Part shown: in pieces, positions 45,939-54,003 of the stretch
Layout of the letters: each line of letters opens with the position of its first letter
How positions within the stretch are numbered: position 1 is the stretch's first letter
DNA from: Marinobacter sp. ANT_B65
GTDB taxonomy: Bacteria > Pseudomonadota > Gammaproteobacteria > Pseudomonadales > Oleiphilaceae
Reading direction: 5' to 3'
Length of the DNA stretch: 64,000 nt
Assembly (NCBI RefSeq): GCF_002407605.1
Contig: NZ_NXGV01000004.1
Coordinates: 124,001-188,000, forward strand
Translations under genes and position numbers: made by a program
Notes under the pieces: generated by a model
What the model was told of the DNA's origin: nothing
The model's input: only the letters and a program-made list of their open reading frames with translations
Database searches by the model: none

Positions 45939-47757
45939 GAGCCTGTAGAAAAACCCTTAACAGAGCCTGATCCACAGCCGCTTTGTTGTTTTTTCATCAC
46001 CTGCGGTTAGCTGGCACAAGTTCGCTCATTCGCCAGTAACACCCAAGAAATAGTAATAATCAGCCCCCAATGCTGCCCATCCGGCTGTCTCAGGACTAAT
46101 TCTAGCCGTACCATAGCCCAGCTATCATGCCGCTAACTGTCCGTAATTCGCCAGTTTCTCAATATTGTGAACCAGGCAATACAGTTGCCACTGGCCTTGC
46201 ACCTTCTTTTTACCTCGCAGACTGAAGCGACTCAGGCGTTTGTTCGTGCCGATGTTACCGAACACTGGCTCCACCACGGACATGCGGTGACCATAGACTT
46301 CCTTGCCCAGCGGGCTATCCACCCGATGCTTCATCCAGTCCGTGTAATTGGGGAGCCGTTTGTTTTCGATGGTGAATGACACCTGCCTGCCAGACCCATT
46401 TCGGTGATCCGCTGATGCTGGATTCTGCATGCACTGGTGCTTCTTCGGGCAGTGGCGGCACTGAAGCAGCCGACCCTCGAAGTGCACCCGGATTTTCCCG
46501 TTTAACGCTTCCCGTTGACCGCGATAAGTAAGGGTTTCGCCGGACGGGCAGACACAGCTTAGCTTCACTGGATCGAACTGGAATTCGCTGGCTGCCAAGG
46601 TGCCCTTCCAGCCCTTGTCCGGGAGGTTCTGGTGCCGCTTACCGTATTTATCTTTCTGCTCCGCGAACTTCGGGTCGCGACTGCGAAAGCGGTTGTCCGG
46701 GATGTAACCATTGATCCGTTGTTCATGCAGGTACTGCATGTTGGCTTCGTTGGCGAAGCCGGTATCAGCCGTCACAACCGCGCCGGTTTGGTAAATGTCA
46801 TCCGCGATGCCCAGTTTCCGGGATCGAGCTTCCACACTTTCCAACACCGGCTTTAAGGTATGGTGTTCCTGACCTTCGCCGAAGGCTTGGGCATCGATGA
46901 TAATCTGGTGTTTCTTGTCCACCGTGGCCACGCCGTTATAGCCCTGAATGGTGCCTTTGCTGGTGGTCATCTTGCCGCTTTCGTTATCGGTGATGTTGCT
47001 CTTCACTTCCTTGCGCCGTTTCCCTTGGCCCATCCTTGGGCTGCTCGTCTTTAGGAAGCGGTCAACTTTAGTCATCGCTTCGTCGAGCGAGAGAATGGTG
47101 TTGGCGCGGCGAATGTCTCGATCCAGCTCGGCTTCGGTTTCCGCCTCATCCCGGGCGTGGTGTTCTCTCAAATGGTGGCGGATGAGTCGTTTCAGCTTCT
47201 TGCGCTTTTCTTCCAACTCTTTAAAGGTGCCCGACCATTCTTTGGCGGCGTTCGAGGACATTTTGCAGCCGTCGATTGCGAACAGTTCGTTGCCCAAAAG
47301 GCCTTGCTCATGACACACCAGCAGCACTTGTTCGAACAGTTCTTCAATTTCCTCGGCGTGCTGACTGACGAACTTGGCCAATGTGGTGAAGTGCGGGACG
47401 GTATCGCAGGACAGCGCTTTAAAAATGATGTTGGTCTCGCAGCACCACTGGATCTCGCGGCTGGAGGTGATGCCCTTGGAGTAAGCAAACAGAATGATCT
47501 TCAGGAGAATGGCCGGATCGTAAGCCGTGCGGCCTGTGTCGTCGTTGCGATACTTCGGGTGAAACACCGACAGATCCAGCTTGTGTTCAATCAGGTAATG
47601 AACGGCGTGTTCGAAGGTGCCGGGCTGAAGCTGTTCCTGGTAGTTGATGACGACCATCGAATCTTGGTCGTAGTTGTAGTGTTTGAAGCGGGGCATACCG
47701 ACAGCTCCTTGTCTTGTTTTCTCAATCCTATCAAAACCGGGTCAGTTTGGGGTTTTC
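45939..47757 (-). mobile_element. IS1182-like element B, full transposase, one end clipped
   Basis: 1819 bases. The left end is GAGCCTGTAGAAAAACCC. The right end lacks the outer ten bases of the inverted repeat compared with element A (GGGGTTTT then C, next to AAC). It is flanked by AAC (45936-45938 and 47758-47760), again in the R' core of an attC. Its 5' ~310 bases are nearly identical to element A, whereas the 3' non-coding ~190 bases are unrelated. Confidence 0.82.
46125..47696 (-). CDS. IS1182-family DDE transposase
   Basis: 523 residues, full length. It starts MPRFKHYNYDQDSMVVINYQ. Catalytic regions are ELFAIDGCKMSSNAAKEW, VVTADTGFANEANM and MSVVEPVFGNIGTNKRLSR. The segment CVCPSGETL, then CRHCPKKHQCMQNP before RQVSFTIE, is a Cys/His cluster that may bind zinc; element A has lost it. 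The product may act in trans on the intact ends of element A. Confidence 0.9.
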   Translation of the reverse strand: MPRFKHYNYDQDSMVVINYQEQLQPGTFEHAVHYLIEHKLDLSVFHPKYRNDDTGRTAYDPAILLKIILFAYSKGITSSREIQWCCETNIIFKALSCDTVPHFTTLAKFVSQHAEEIEELFEQVLLVCHEQGLLGNELFAIDGCKMSSNAAKEWSGTFKELEEKRKKLKRLIRHHLREHHARDEAETEAELDRDIRRANTILSLDEAMTKVDRFLKTSSPRMGQGKRRKEVKSNITDNESGKMTTSKGTIQGYNGVATVDKKHQIIIDAQAFGEGQEHHTLKPVLESVEARSRKLGIADDIYQTGAVVTADTGFANEANMQYLHEQRINGYIPDNRFRSRDPKFAEQKDKYGKRHQNLPDKGWKGTLAASEFQFDPVKLSCVCPSGETLTYRGQREALNGKIRVHFEGRLLQCRHCPKKHQCMQNPASADHRNGSGRQVSFTIENKRLPNYTDWMKHRVDSPLGKEVYGHRMSVVEPVFGNIGTNKRLSRFSLRGKKKVQGQWQLYCLVHNIEKLANYGQLAA

Positions 47758-47831
47758 AACGCCCGGCTCACGCGCCGATTTAGAGCTGAGAAGCAGCTAG
47801 AAATTGGTCGCTATGCAGCCGATTGTTAGCA
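47758..47831 (-). repeat. attC site, R' core split by IS element B
   Basis: AAC-GCCCGGCTCACG at 47758 to GTTAGCA (47825-47831). Inner arms CGCCGATTTAG and CTAGAAATTGGTCG with AGCTGAGAAGCAGCT. Its missing R' bases are at 45932-45935. It is related to the attC at 43820. Confidence 0.85.
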
Positions 47832-47971
47832 CTTTGGAGCCCATTGACAAAGCTCGCAATTCCTTCAGCGTATGACCTGCAGCAGCGGCGTATGGGCAAA
47901 GGCCCTCGGATTCGGCAGCCTTCAGAACTGATGATCTGGGTCTTAAGTTTTTAAACGGGTATTCCTGGTAT

Positions 47972-48559
47972 TTACTGACAGGCCGTTATGGTATCCAGAA
48001 CCAGTTTGTCGACTTTCTGGTAGACGGGAATATTCTCCTGATTAATCATGTAGGAAACCTGAAAGCCATCCCTTTTCAGCACTCTTGTGCAGTCATAGCT
48101 TCCGCCATGGTTGTCATAACAGCTGCCCCAACTTTTCGTTTCACCGTCGAAGTCTTCCAAAAAATGCCAATAGTAGGGGCTATCTGTCTCAACTTTTCGA
48201 AGACTGGCATGTTCCGGGACTTCCAGTACGTTCTCTGTTGCCAGCTTGTAGCTCCTTACCACATCAAAAGTCAGGTACAAGGACTGCCGGAGTTCGCTAG
48301 TTCGGACCTTGACTGTTGGTTGATACCCAGAAACCACTTTCGCTACATATTCTGCCGGAATCATCAACCGCACATCAAATGGATTGTCGTCGGTATCGAA
48401 ATTCCCGTCTACAGGCGTGCCCTTACTAGAAGTATCCGCCACTCGAAATTCTTCTGGCGTACAGAAGCCAGCACTGTTTTGCGCGTTTGGAGCGTGCGAG
48501 GGGGCGCAGGCTGGTAGCAGGACCACTGCTGATAGGATTGCTGGGGAAAGTTTGTTCAT
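47972..48559 (-). CDS. Cassette lipoprotein of unknown function
   Basis: 195 residues. The signal peptide has lipobox LLPAC (Cys18). The rest is a secreted beta-rich domain without a family I know (FDVRLMIPAEYVAKVVSGY, WGSCYDNHGGSYDCTRVL with two cysteines likely disulfide-bonded). It overlaps the gene before it by four bases (ATGA). The pair share one cassette, so this is a two-gene cassette. Confidence 0.65.
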   Translation of the reverse strand: MNKLSPAILSAVVLLPACAPSHAPNAQNSAGFCTPEEFRVADTSSKGTPVDGNFDTDDNPFDVRLMIPAEYVAKVVSGYQPTVKVRTSELRQSLYLTFDVVRSYKLATENVLEVPEHASLRKVETDSPYYWHFLEDFDGETKSWGSCYDNHGGSYDCTRVLKRDGFQVSYMINQENIPVYQKVDKLVLDTITACQ

Positions 48560-49140
48560 TGTGCTTTACCGGTATACACCTCAGTCGAATCACAATCATG
48601 GCAATAGAGATGTCCATAAGTGTCAAACTGGAGTTGTTCCGGAATGGCGCCGAACCAGGTGCCTCCGTAGAAACTTGGAGGAATATTGAACTGCTCAAAT
48701 GCTACATGGTGGTAGTCTGCCATCTGCTTGAGGCTAAGCAACCCTGGGACCTGACCAACTTTTTTCTCATAGTCATTTCTCGTATAAAGAGCATGAAATT
48801 GGGCGACTGCAAGTCCAATCTCTTTAATCTTCGCTCGTATTTCCGCGAACGTACCTATGTGGCCACCTTTCTCGAGCCCAACAGCAAGATTTACAACTGT
48901 TGATATGGCCATAACGTCCCAGTATGCAAAAGGCCTATAGCTCCAGTACTCGGGATCCCCGGTAATTATCGCAGTTCTTAATTTTTCGGGATCAGAAACC
49001 CCAAATAGCGTAGCCAATTCGTACAACAGGATCTTTTTTCTGAAGGCGGCTATACCAGAATGTTTCAAGATCCTTTTGAGCGAGAGCAATGTCTTCTTTG
49101 GGGGATATTTGAAGAGAGCGTTCCATAACTTTTCATCCAT
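48556..49140 (-). CDS. Cassette protein of unknown function
   Basis: 194 residues, soluble. It is helical (LLSLKRILKHSGIAAFRKKILLYELATLFG) with a C-terminal CHDC pair in HLYCHDCDSTEV that may bind metal. No family recognised. It is translationally coupled to the lipoprotein after it. About 290 bases separate its start from the cassette edge, an unusually long cassette leader that could hold its own promoter. Confidence 0.55.
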   Translation of the reverse strand: MDEKLWNALFKYPPKKTLLSLKRILKHSGIAAFRKKILLYELATLFGVSDPEKLRTAIITGDPEYWSYRPFAYWDVMAISTVVNLAVGLEKGGHIGTFAEIRAKIKEIGLAVAQFHALYTRNDYEKKVGQVPGLLSLKQMADYHHVAFEQFNIPPSFYGGTWFGAIPEQLQFDTYGHLYCHDCDSTEVYTGKAQ

Positions 49141-49430
49141 AAAAGTAACTGTCCTTTGAGTCGAGAATTAGAACGGAAAACTTCCAGCCGGTCAATCGAA
49201 GCGTGCCCAAGGCCGTCCTTCGAACCTGATACACTCTGTATCTAAGGTATAGTGCTGGTGCTTGCGCTGCGGGCCCGTTAGTTTCATGATGACAGCGGCC
49301 TGGCAAGTGGGAACCAGCAGGCGCTGCTGGGTTGCCAGCAAGACGGCGAACTTTGACGACCTTGGTGCTCACCCAATTGCGCAGGTTATGCTGCCAAGCC
49401 CCCCCCCGCAAAAAGCGCCGAAACTGTTGC
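49141..49430. other. Long cassette leader
   Basis: 290 bases between the attC of the first cassette and the start at 49140. A minus-strand frame (49133-49411) crosses it without family resemblance. It contains a run of nine C at 49400-49408. I see no clear promoter. Confidence 0.4.
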
Positions 49431-49516
49431 CGCTAACGCCTGCATAAACGGCGCCCGACTAGGGCGTCCGGTGGACGGCCGTCAGGCCGGGAACGAATTT
49501 AATGCACTTGTTATGT
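49431..49516 (-). repeat. attC site of first cassette (86 bp)
   Basis: CGCTAAC (49431-49437) and GTTATGT (49510-49516), with GGCGCCCGAC tagg GCGTCCGG and GACGGCC gtca GGCCGGG arms. It overlaps the stop of the first cassette gene. Confidence 0.85.
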
Positions 49517-50032
49517 ATTTTTTTTTGCTTTACGCACTGACTCAACACAGTAAGCAAACCCACCGATTAAAAACAACACTAATGAGAACGGGAGATAATT
49601 AACAATAATCTCTTCTTCTCCGGCCAGCACATCATGGGCATCTAGGAGCACTTTTTTGCCGTAGGTTAGCTGGTAAAAGTCAATACCTTCAATACTCCAG
49701 TTTGTTAAAAGTGAGACCTTTCTGTTTAACGGGATTTCTTCAAGAAAACAGCAATTCGCAACAAGGTTACTAACAACGCGCAATTGCTTTATACCATCAT
49801 CGGTTTTAACACGAAGACGATACTCTTCTGGTGCTCTTGATGGGTTATGACGCCACTTTTCTATTATGACACCTTCTAGTTCTGTTAACTCCGAATATTC
49901 GAGCGGTGGCGAAATAAAACAGCCCCAAACATAAAAGCAAAAGAATAAAACCGATAAAGCTAAAAAAAATCGTTTTATCAAGGATACGACATCGTCGAAG
50001 CTTTTAATTTTTGAGAAATCACCGTAATACAC
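49511..50032 (-). CDS. First cassette: membrane protein with helix at each end
   Basis: 173 residues starting at GTG 50032, preceded by AAGGGGAAATA and only 15 bases from the cassette edge GTTATGT. An N-terminal helix (FFLALSVLFFCFYVWGCFI) and a C-terminal helix (YLPFSLVLFLIGGFAYCV) enclose a ~95-residue extracytoplasmic domain with VVSNLVANCCFLEEI. The layout resembles small DUF3592-like membrane proteins, but I would not assign it. Being next to attI, it should be the most recently acquired cassette. Confidence 0.65.
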   Translation of the reverse strand: MYYGDFSKIKSFDDVVSLIKRFFLALSVLFFCFYVWGCFISPPLEYSELTELEGVIIEKWRHNPSRAPEEYRLRVKTDDGIKQLRVVSNLVANCCFLEEIPLNRKVSLLTNWSIEGIDFYQLTYGKKVLLDAHDVLAGEEEIIVNYLPFSLVLFLIGGFAYCVESVRKAKKNT

Positions 50033-50047
50033 TATTTCCCCTTGTGT

Positions 50048-50110
50048 ACATAACAGCTTATTAGTTTGAATTTTTATTAAACCGCAACGCCATCACCCCG
50101 TCCAAAACTG
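50048..50110 (-). other. Probable attI / first cassette junction
   Basis: The first cassette begins at GTTATGT (complement of 50048-50054), immediately before its ribosome-binding site. The bases beyond, including a second GTT core (complement of CGCAAC, 50083-50088), would be the attI site beside intI. The exact extent cannot be set by eye. Confidence 0.5.
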
Positions 50111-50357
50111 AGTCACCGCCTGAATAATATCGACTTTTCAGGTCCTTACTATCCCGCTCTCGGGCGCTTTTCTTCTCCCGGGTCTGTGAAAAGTTTGCAG
50201 GCGGGTTATTGTTGCACGTTTTTGCAAGTTAAATCCAAAAGACAAAAAACTTCCTGCGCAAAATCAATGGGCTACTAGAGTGCCTTGTGGAAAGTGTGCA
50301 GCGCCATGCAAATTAAACCGCAGAATATTTGACATTTTCGAGGCCTTTTCATCATAA
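50111..50357. other. attI-intI intergenic region
   Basis: About 250 bases with no gene. It should hold the cassette promoter (minus strand) and the intI promoter (plus strand). A CCCGCTCTCGGGCG-type hairpin lies at 50151-50166. Confidence 0.45.
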
Positions 50358-50373
50358 CTGTATAAATATACAG
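50358..50373. promoter_or_regulatory. LexA (SOS) box of intI
   Basis: CTGTATAAATATACAG is a perfect palindromic CTG-N10-CAG SOS box. It lies 23 bases before the intI start. Integron integrases are known to be under SOS control, and this matches. Confidence 0.9.
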
Positions 50374-50395
50374 ATCTTTGCCAAGGAGGGGCGAC

Positions 50396-51226
50396 GTGTC
50401 TAAATCACCATTTCTGCAATCGGTTCGCACGGAAATTAGGACGAAGCAATACAGCTATCGAACCGAGAAAACCTATCTGTACTGGGTCCGTCAGTTCATT
50501 CTGTTCAATGGCAAGAAGCACCCTGCGGTGATGGGCAATCACGAAATTGAGCGTTTCCTGAATCATCTCGCCGTAAATCGAGGGGTCAGCCCCGCCACCC
50601 AAAACCAGGCACTTTGCGCCATAATCTTCCTTTACAAGAATGTGCTGAAAAGGGAGATCGAAAACCTGCACTACAAAATGTCGAAAACACCTCGGCGCAT
50701 GCCCACGGTTCTCAATCCAGAGGAAGTCGCTTCTATTCTGGGGAATATGGAAGCGGAGTATTGGCTAATCACTGCACATCTTTACGGCTGTGGCCTGAGG
50801 GTCAGCGAAGCTCTTTCGCTTCGCATAAAAGACATCGACCTGAAAAGCCGGAACTAGCTGGTGTTCAACCGTAAGGGACGGAAAGATCGATATACCCTTC
50901 TTCCCGGCAATTTGAGAGATAACATGGAGCGGCAAATTGCCCATTCACGAGAGATCCATGAGTCCGACCTGGCCGAAGGATTCGGGCTCACATCGGTTCC
51001 GGCCTCTCTGCATAAAAAGTATGGACCAATCATGAAAGACTTTGGTTGGCAGTATCTATTCCCGTCTTCAACACGATGCGTTCACCCCATTGCAGGCTAT
51101 GTGTGCCGACATCACCTTCATCATTCAACCTACGCGCGGCGATTACGGCAGGCCGTGAAAGGGAGCGGAATTACCAAACGGGTGACGGCGCATACTTTTC
51201 GCCACGCTTTTGCCACTGACCTGCTC
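50396..51226 (+). pseudogene. intI: Integron integrase, amber-interrupted and truncated
   Basis: Tyrosine recombinase of the integron type. The GTG start at 50396 follows AAGGAGG. The N-terminal SAM-like domain has RTKQYSYRTEKTYLYWVRQF, and the first catalytic Arg is in YGCGLRVSEALSLRIKDID. An in-frame TAG at 50855-50857 interrupts codon 154, where relatives often have Gln (CAG). The same frame then resumes with LVFNRKGRKDRYTLLPGNL and the integron-specific patch (ASLHKKYGPIMKDFGWQYLF, RRHHLHHSTYARRLRQAV), up to HTFRHAFATDLL. It then runs into tRNA sequence, so the last His and the nucleophilic Tyr are lost. Recombination by this copy is not possible. Confidence 0.93.
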
Positions 51227-51250
51227 CCAACGTTCCCCTACCGAAAACGG

Positions 51251-51338
51251 TGCCCTCCGAAGGCAGGGGTCACAGGTTCGAATCCTGTCGGGCGCGCCAT
51301 ATTTTCAAGGCCTTACGTGAGAGCGTAGGGCCTTTTTA
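51251..51338. repeat. Right copy of tRNA-Arg direct repeat
   Basis: A 49-base copy of the tRNA-Arg 3' half (anticodon loop to CCA, 51251-51299) followed by the tRNA terminator hairpin. It is fused to the broken intI end through ~25 bases. With the left copy it brackets 12.8 kb. Confidence 0.92.
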
Positions 51339-51455
51339 GTTTCCTGTGTCCTGATTGCTCTCCATGTTCGCGAGGGCACAGCACCAGGAAACTTTTCGCG
51401 CTATTGAGCAAGCATCCGGGAAGACCTCAGACCCCACGGCTGGAGCCCCGTTTCC
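51339..51455. other. Short non-coding gap
   Basis: 117 bases between the tRNA repeat and hipB with no feature that I can support. Confidence 0.4.
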
Positions 51456-51743
51456 CTATGGAAACTCAGCAGGCACCAAGGTCAATTGGTACCCCAATGG
51501 CTCTATCGCTTTTTTAACAGATTCCAGAAGAACCCGGGAATCGTCACGCTCTATATTCATAAGGGTGGTCTTCGACAGACCACACAATTGAGCGTAGTCT
51601 TCCAGCGAGATACCGACAAAGCGCTGGCGGATCTCACGCACCGCGGCACCCACCGAGATCTTGCCCTGCTTCATACGCTTCTCAAGCTCGGCCTGGGCCA
51701 CTTCGCGCTTATGATCTTCAACCTTTGGTGGCATTCTAGGCAT
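51456..51743 (-). CDS. hipB: HipB-type antitoxin with XRE helix-turn-helix
   Basis: 95 residues from ATGCCTAGAATG at 51743. The central HTH reads FVGISLEDYAQLCGLSKTTLMNIERDDSRVLLESVKKAIEPLGY. It overlaps the end of hipA by eight bases and follows it, the reverse of the E. coli hipBA order. An N-terminal basic helix precedes the HTH. Confidence 0.8.
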   Translation of the reverse strand: MPRMPPKVEDHKREVAQAELEKRMKQGKISVGAAVREIRQRFVGISLEDYAQLCGLSKTTLMNIERDDSRVLLESVKKAIEPLGYQLTLVPAEFP

Positions 51744-52491
51744 AGTCGCCTCCCCCCTCATTTTTCAGGGTTTTCAGGAACCGCGCCGGGCGCTCAAAGA
51801 CAATATTCCTGTGTTCCAGAACCCGCTCGGGCACACCCATCTCCACAACTTTCTGTCTCAGGTCCGCCAGCTTTTCCAGCTCAGCGATAAACCGGGCCCG
51901 GGTGGTATCCGGATCCTCGGCAAAGTCCTGTATGACCCTGTGGTAGTCAGGCTCATAGATCGAATGCTGATAATCCTTCGGCCAGACCGTCGCTCGGGCA
52001 ATGCCCTCCTTGTCCAGCACCATGGGTGCCAAGTCGTAGGTTGGGGACAGGCTGATTCGGCCGTCACGCTTGATCAGAGCAGTGTTTCGCCCGTGATTAT
52101 CACTGTTGCCGATCGGTGCGATGCACCCCTCGTTGAGCAATTTGAAGTCAACGGACGGGCCCGGATCCCCGGTAACGTCCCAATGACGGAGCAGATACCG
52201 TCGCCCGGCACTCTGAGGAATAATATCCCGGAGCACCGGAGCAACCGCCTCCTGTGGGTATCCTTTCATCAGGTGCCCGGGGGCATTGTGACCGATGGCC
52301 CGCTCGTCCTTGAATGACAAGCCCTCCTGCGCAGTGGTGACCGCATTCACATACTGACCGTTGTAGGTGAACGCCATGTCACCAGTCAGGCCTGCCTTGG
52401 GGTTCGGGAACCGGACAGTACCGGCGTCGTGCCACTCATGGCCCCAGTAGACCTGTACGGTCAGGATCTTTTGTTCGCTCTGCATCGTCAT
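51736..52491 (-). pseudogene. hipA: HipA-family kinase lacking its central part
   Basis: 251 residues, against about 430-440 for HipA. The N-terminal domain (LTVQVYWGHEWHDAGTVRFPN, KGYPQEAVAPVLRDIIPQSAGRRYLL) runs to NEGCIAPIGN. It is then joined in frame to the catalytic loop NSDNHGRNTALI and the metal-binding YDLAPMVLD. The ATP-binding N-lobe between them is absent. Frame and start are good, so a protein is likely made, but kinase activity is not expected. It could serve as a regulator with HipB. A deletion through the shared Gly-Asn codons is the simplest origin. Confidence 0.7.
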
Positions 52492-52500
52492 GCCTAAATA

Positions 52501-52919
52501 CCATTACAGTGGACTTTACCCTAGCCATTAACTGACTTAAATACCAGCATAGTGATATATAATACCGTAAAGCCGGCATCTAAAGTCTATTATGCTGATA
52601 TATAGACCCAAGCCTGAGATAGCTCGCGGAGTAAACGCAACTCAACTTTGCTTACTTTCTATCGAGTAGTAATGGCGCCTTCCAATTGATAGATTGGCCT
52701 ATCCAAAGATCGCTGATAAAGTCGTAAAAGTTAGTAAGGTAACCACCTACAACAATTCAGTCTTTTCGTTTGTACCTGAGCGGTTCATAGTTTTAAAAGC
52801 GCCGGGTAGTGATTCAGGGTATAGGGAGTTAACTGTGCAGGAAGGCATTAACCCATCGGCAAATTTTGCCTTTCTGGCTGAACACGACCCTCTTTTCGTT
52901 GAGCTTTCCAGCGCTGCTG
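52501..52919. other. hipAB upstream region and unexplained sequence
   Basis: An AGCATA...TATGCT inverted repeat (around 52551 and 52592) with TGATATATA-type sequences upstream of hipA could be a HipB operator. The plus frame 52694-52963 (VVKVSKVTTYNNSVFSFVPERF) resembles nothing I know and is probably part of the scar. Confidence 0.3.
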
Positions 52920-53003
52920 AACGAAGAACTCACGCGTATTCTGATCGACCAGCAACTTGTTGAAGCCGGCTGGGAAGCCGACAGCCAGGAGCTCACTTAC
53001 CAG
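52920..53003 (+). pseudogene. N-terminal fragment of a type I restriction HsdR gene
   Basis: The plus frame reads NEELTRILIDQQLVEAGWEA, then DSQELTYQG. This is the conserved start of HsdR subunits (endonuclease N-terminus). It breaks off after ~28 codons and is replaced by hsdS sequence in another frame. Confidence 0.6.
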
Positions 53004-53009
53004 GGAAGA

Positions 53010-53851
53010 CACCATATCTGGTTCTGCTCAACCTCAGATTACAGGCAAGGGCTTATCGGAGGTGCGGCTGCGGCTGCCGCTCCCACCCCTCGCCGAACAA
53101 AAAGTCATCGCCGACAAACTCGACACCCTGCTGGCCCAAGTGGAAAACTCCAAAGCCCGCCTCGAACGCATCCCGAAAATCCTCAAACGCTTCCGCCAGT
53201 CCGTGCTGTCTGCGGCAGTGAGTGGGCGGTTGACGGAGGAATGGCGGGGATCTGCTGATTTGGCTAACTGGGAATCAGACGAGTTAGGTCGTTTTATCGA
53301 AAAGCCACGCTACGGCTCTTCCTCCAAATCTCAAAAGTCCGGTGACGTTCCCGTCCTGAGAGTGGGCAACCTCCAAGATGGAAGACTCGATTGGGCAGAT
53401 CTTGTGTACACCTGCGATCCAGAGGAAATCGAAAAATACCGACTCGAACCCGGGGATGTTTTATTCAACCGCACAAATAGCCCTGAGTTGGTTGGCAAAA
53501 CCTCGATTTTCAGAGGCGAGAGGAACGCCATTTATGCCGGATATCTAATCAAGATTAAATGCTTGTCCAGCCTGAACCCCGAGTTTCTGAACTATCAGTT
53601 GAATAGTCCGAAAGCAAAAGACTACTGCAAAGCACATCCCTGTGCGTTGCCCTTCGGGCCAGCCTGCGGCTGTCCAAAATCGCTCCCGGCGATTTTGTCG
53701 GGGGGAACTGATCGAGCAGTGGCGCAAGGACAACCCGGAGCTGATCAGCGGCGAGAACAGCGCGGAGGCGTTGCTGGAGAGGATCAGGGTGGAGCGGGCG
53801 ACGATGAAGCCGGCAACACCTACTTGTGCTTCACACTCAAAGCCGGCCTGA
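53010..53851 (+). pseudogene. Type I restriction specificity subunit HsdS remnant
   Basis: One frame gives TISGSAQPQITGKGLSEVRL, LPPLAEQKVIADKLDTLLAQ, VENSKARLERIPKILKRFRQ, then the second target-recognition domain (GDVPVLRVGNLQDGRLDWAD, FNRTNSPELVGKTSIFRGER), to about 53640. A deletion and frame change follow. The C-terminus appears in another frame as [20 protein letters not shown] and [15 protein letters not shown]. The first recognition domain is missing. It is not functional. Confidence 0.75.
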
Positions 53852-54003
53852 TGAAGCGCTTCAATGACGGCGACCTCAAAATCACTATCCGGCGCTTTGC
53901 CCGTGTGAACCGGAGTTCCATCCATGTTGCCCTTCTCGGCATAATCCAGGAAATTTCGAAGGGCAATGACACCACGTTTCGACGTCTCCGAAATCAATAT
54001 GTC
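53825..54003 (-). pseudogene. Helicase-associated endonuclease domain remnant
   Basis: The minus frame reads SETSKRGVIALRNFLDYAEK, then [20 protein letters not shown] and AQVGVAGFI. This matches the C-terminal Vsr/PD-(D/E)xK-like domain of large DUF4011-type superfamily 1 helicases (D-S-x-F-E, then QVGVAG-F-I). It is fused tail to tail with the hsdS remnant. Confidence 0.55.

Noticed and set aside
45919..46000. Longer N-terminus of the DUF5071 protein
   Set aside because: The extra codons come from the end of IS element B and the attC core; the start at 45919 is native to the cassette.
49133..49411. 92-residue minus-strand frame in the cassette leader
   Set aside because: Low-complexity Arg/Pro-rich composition, overlaps the next start, no recognisable features.
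53545..53997. 150-residue minus-strand frame taken as one gene
   Set aside because: Only its first part matches a helicase C-terminus; the rest is antisense to the hsdS remnant, so it is a fusion at a scar.
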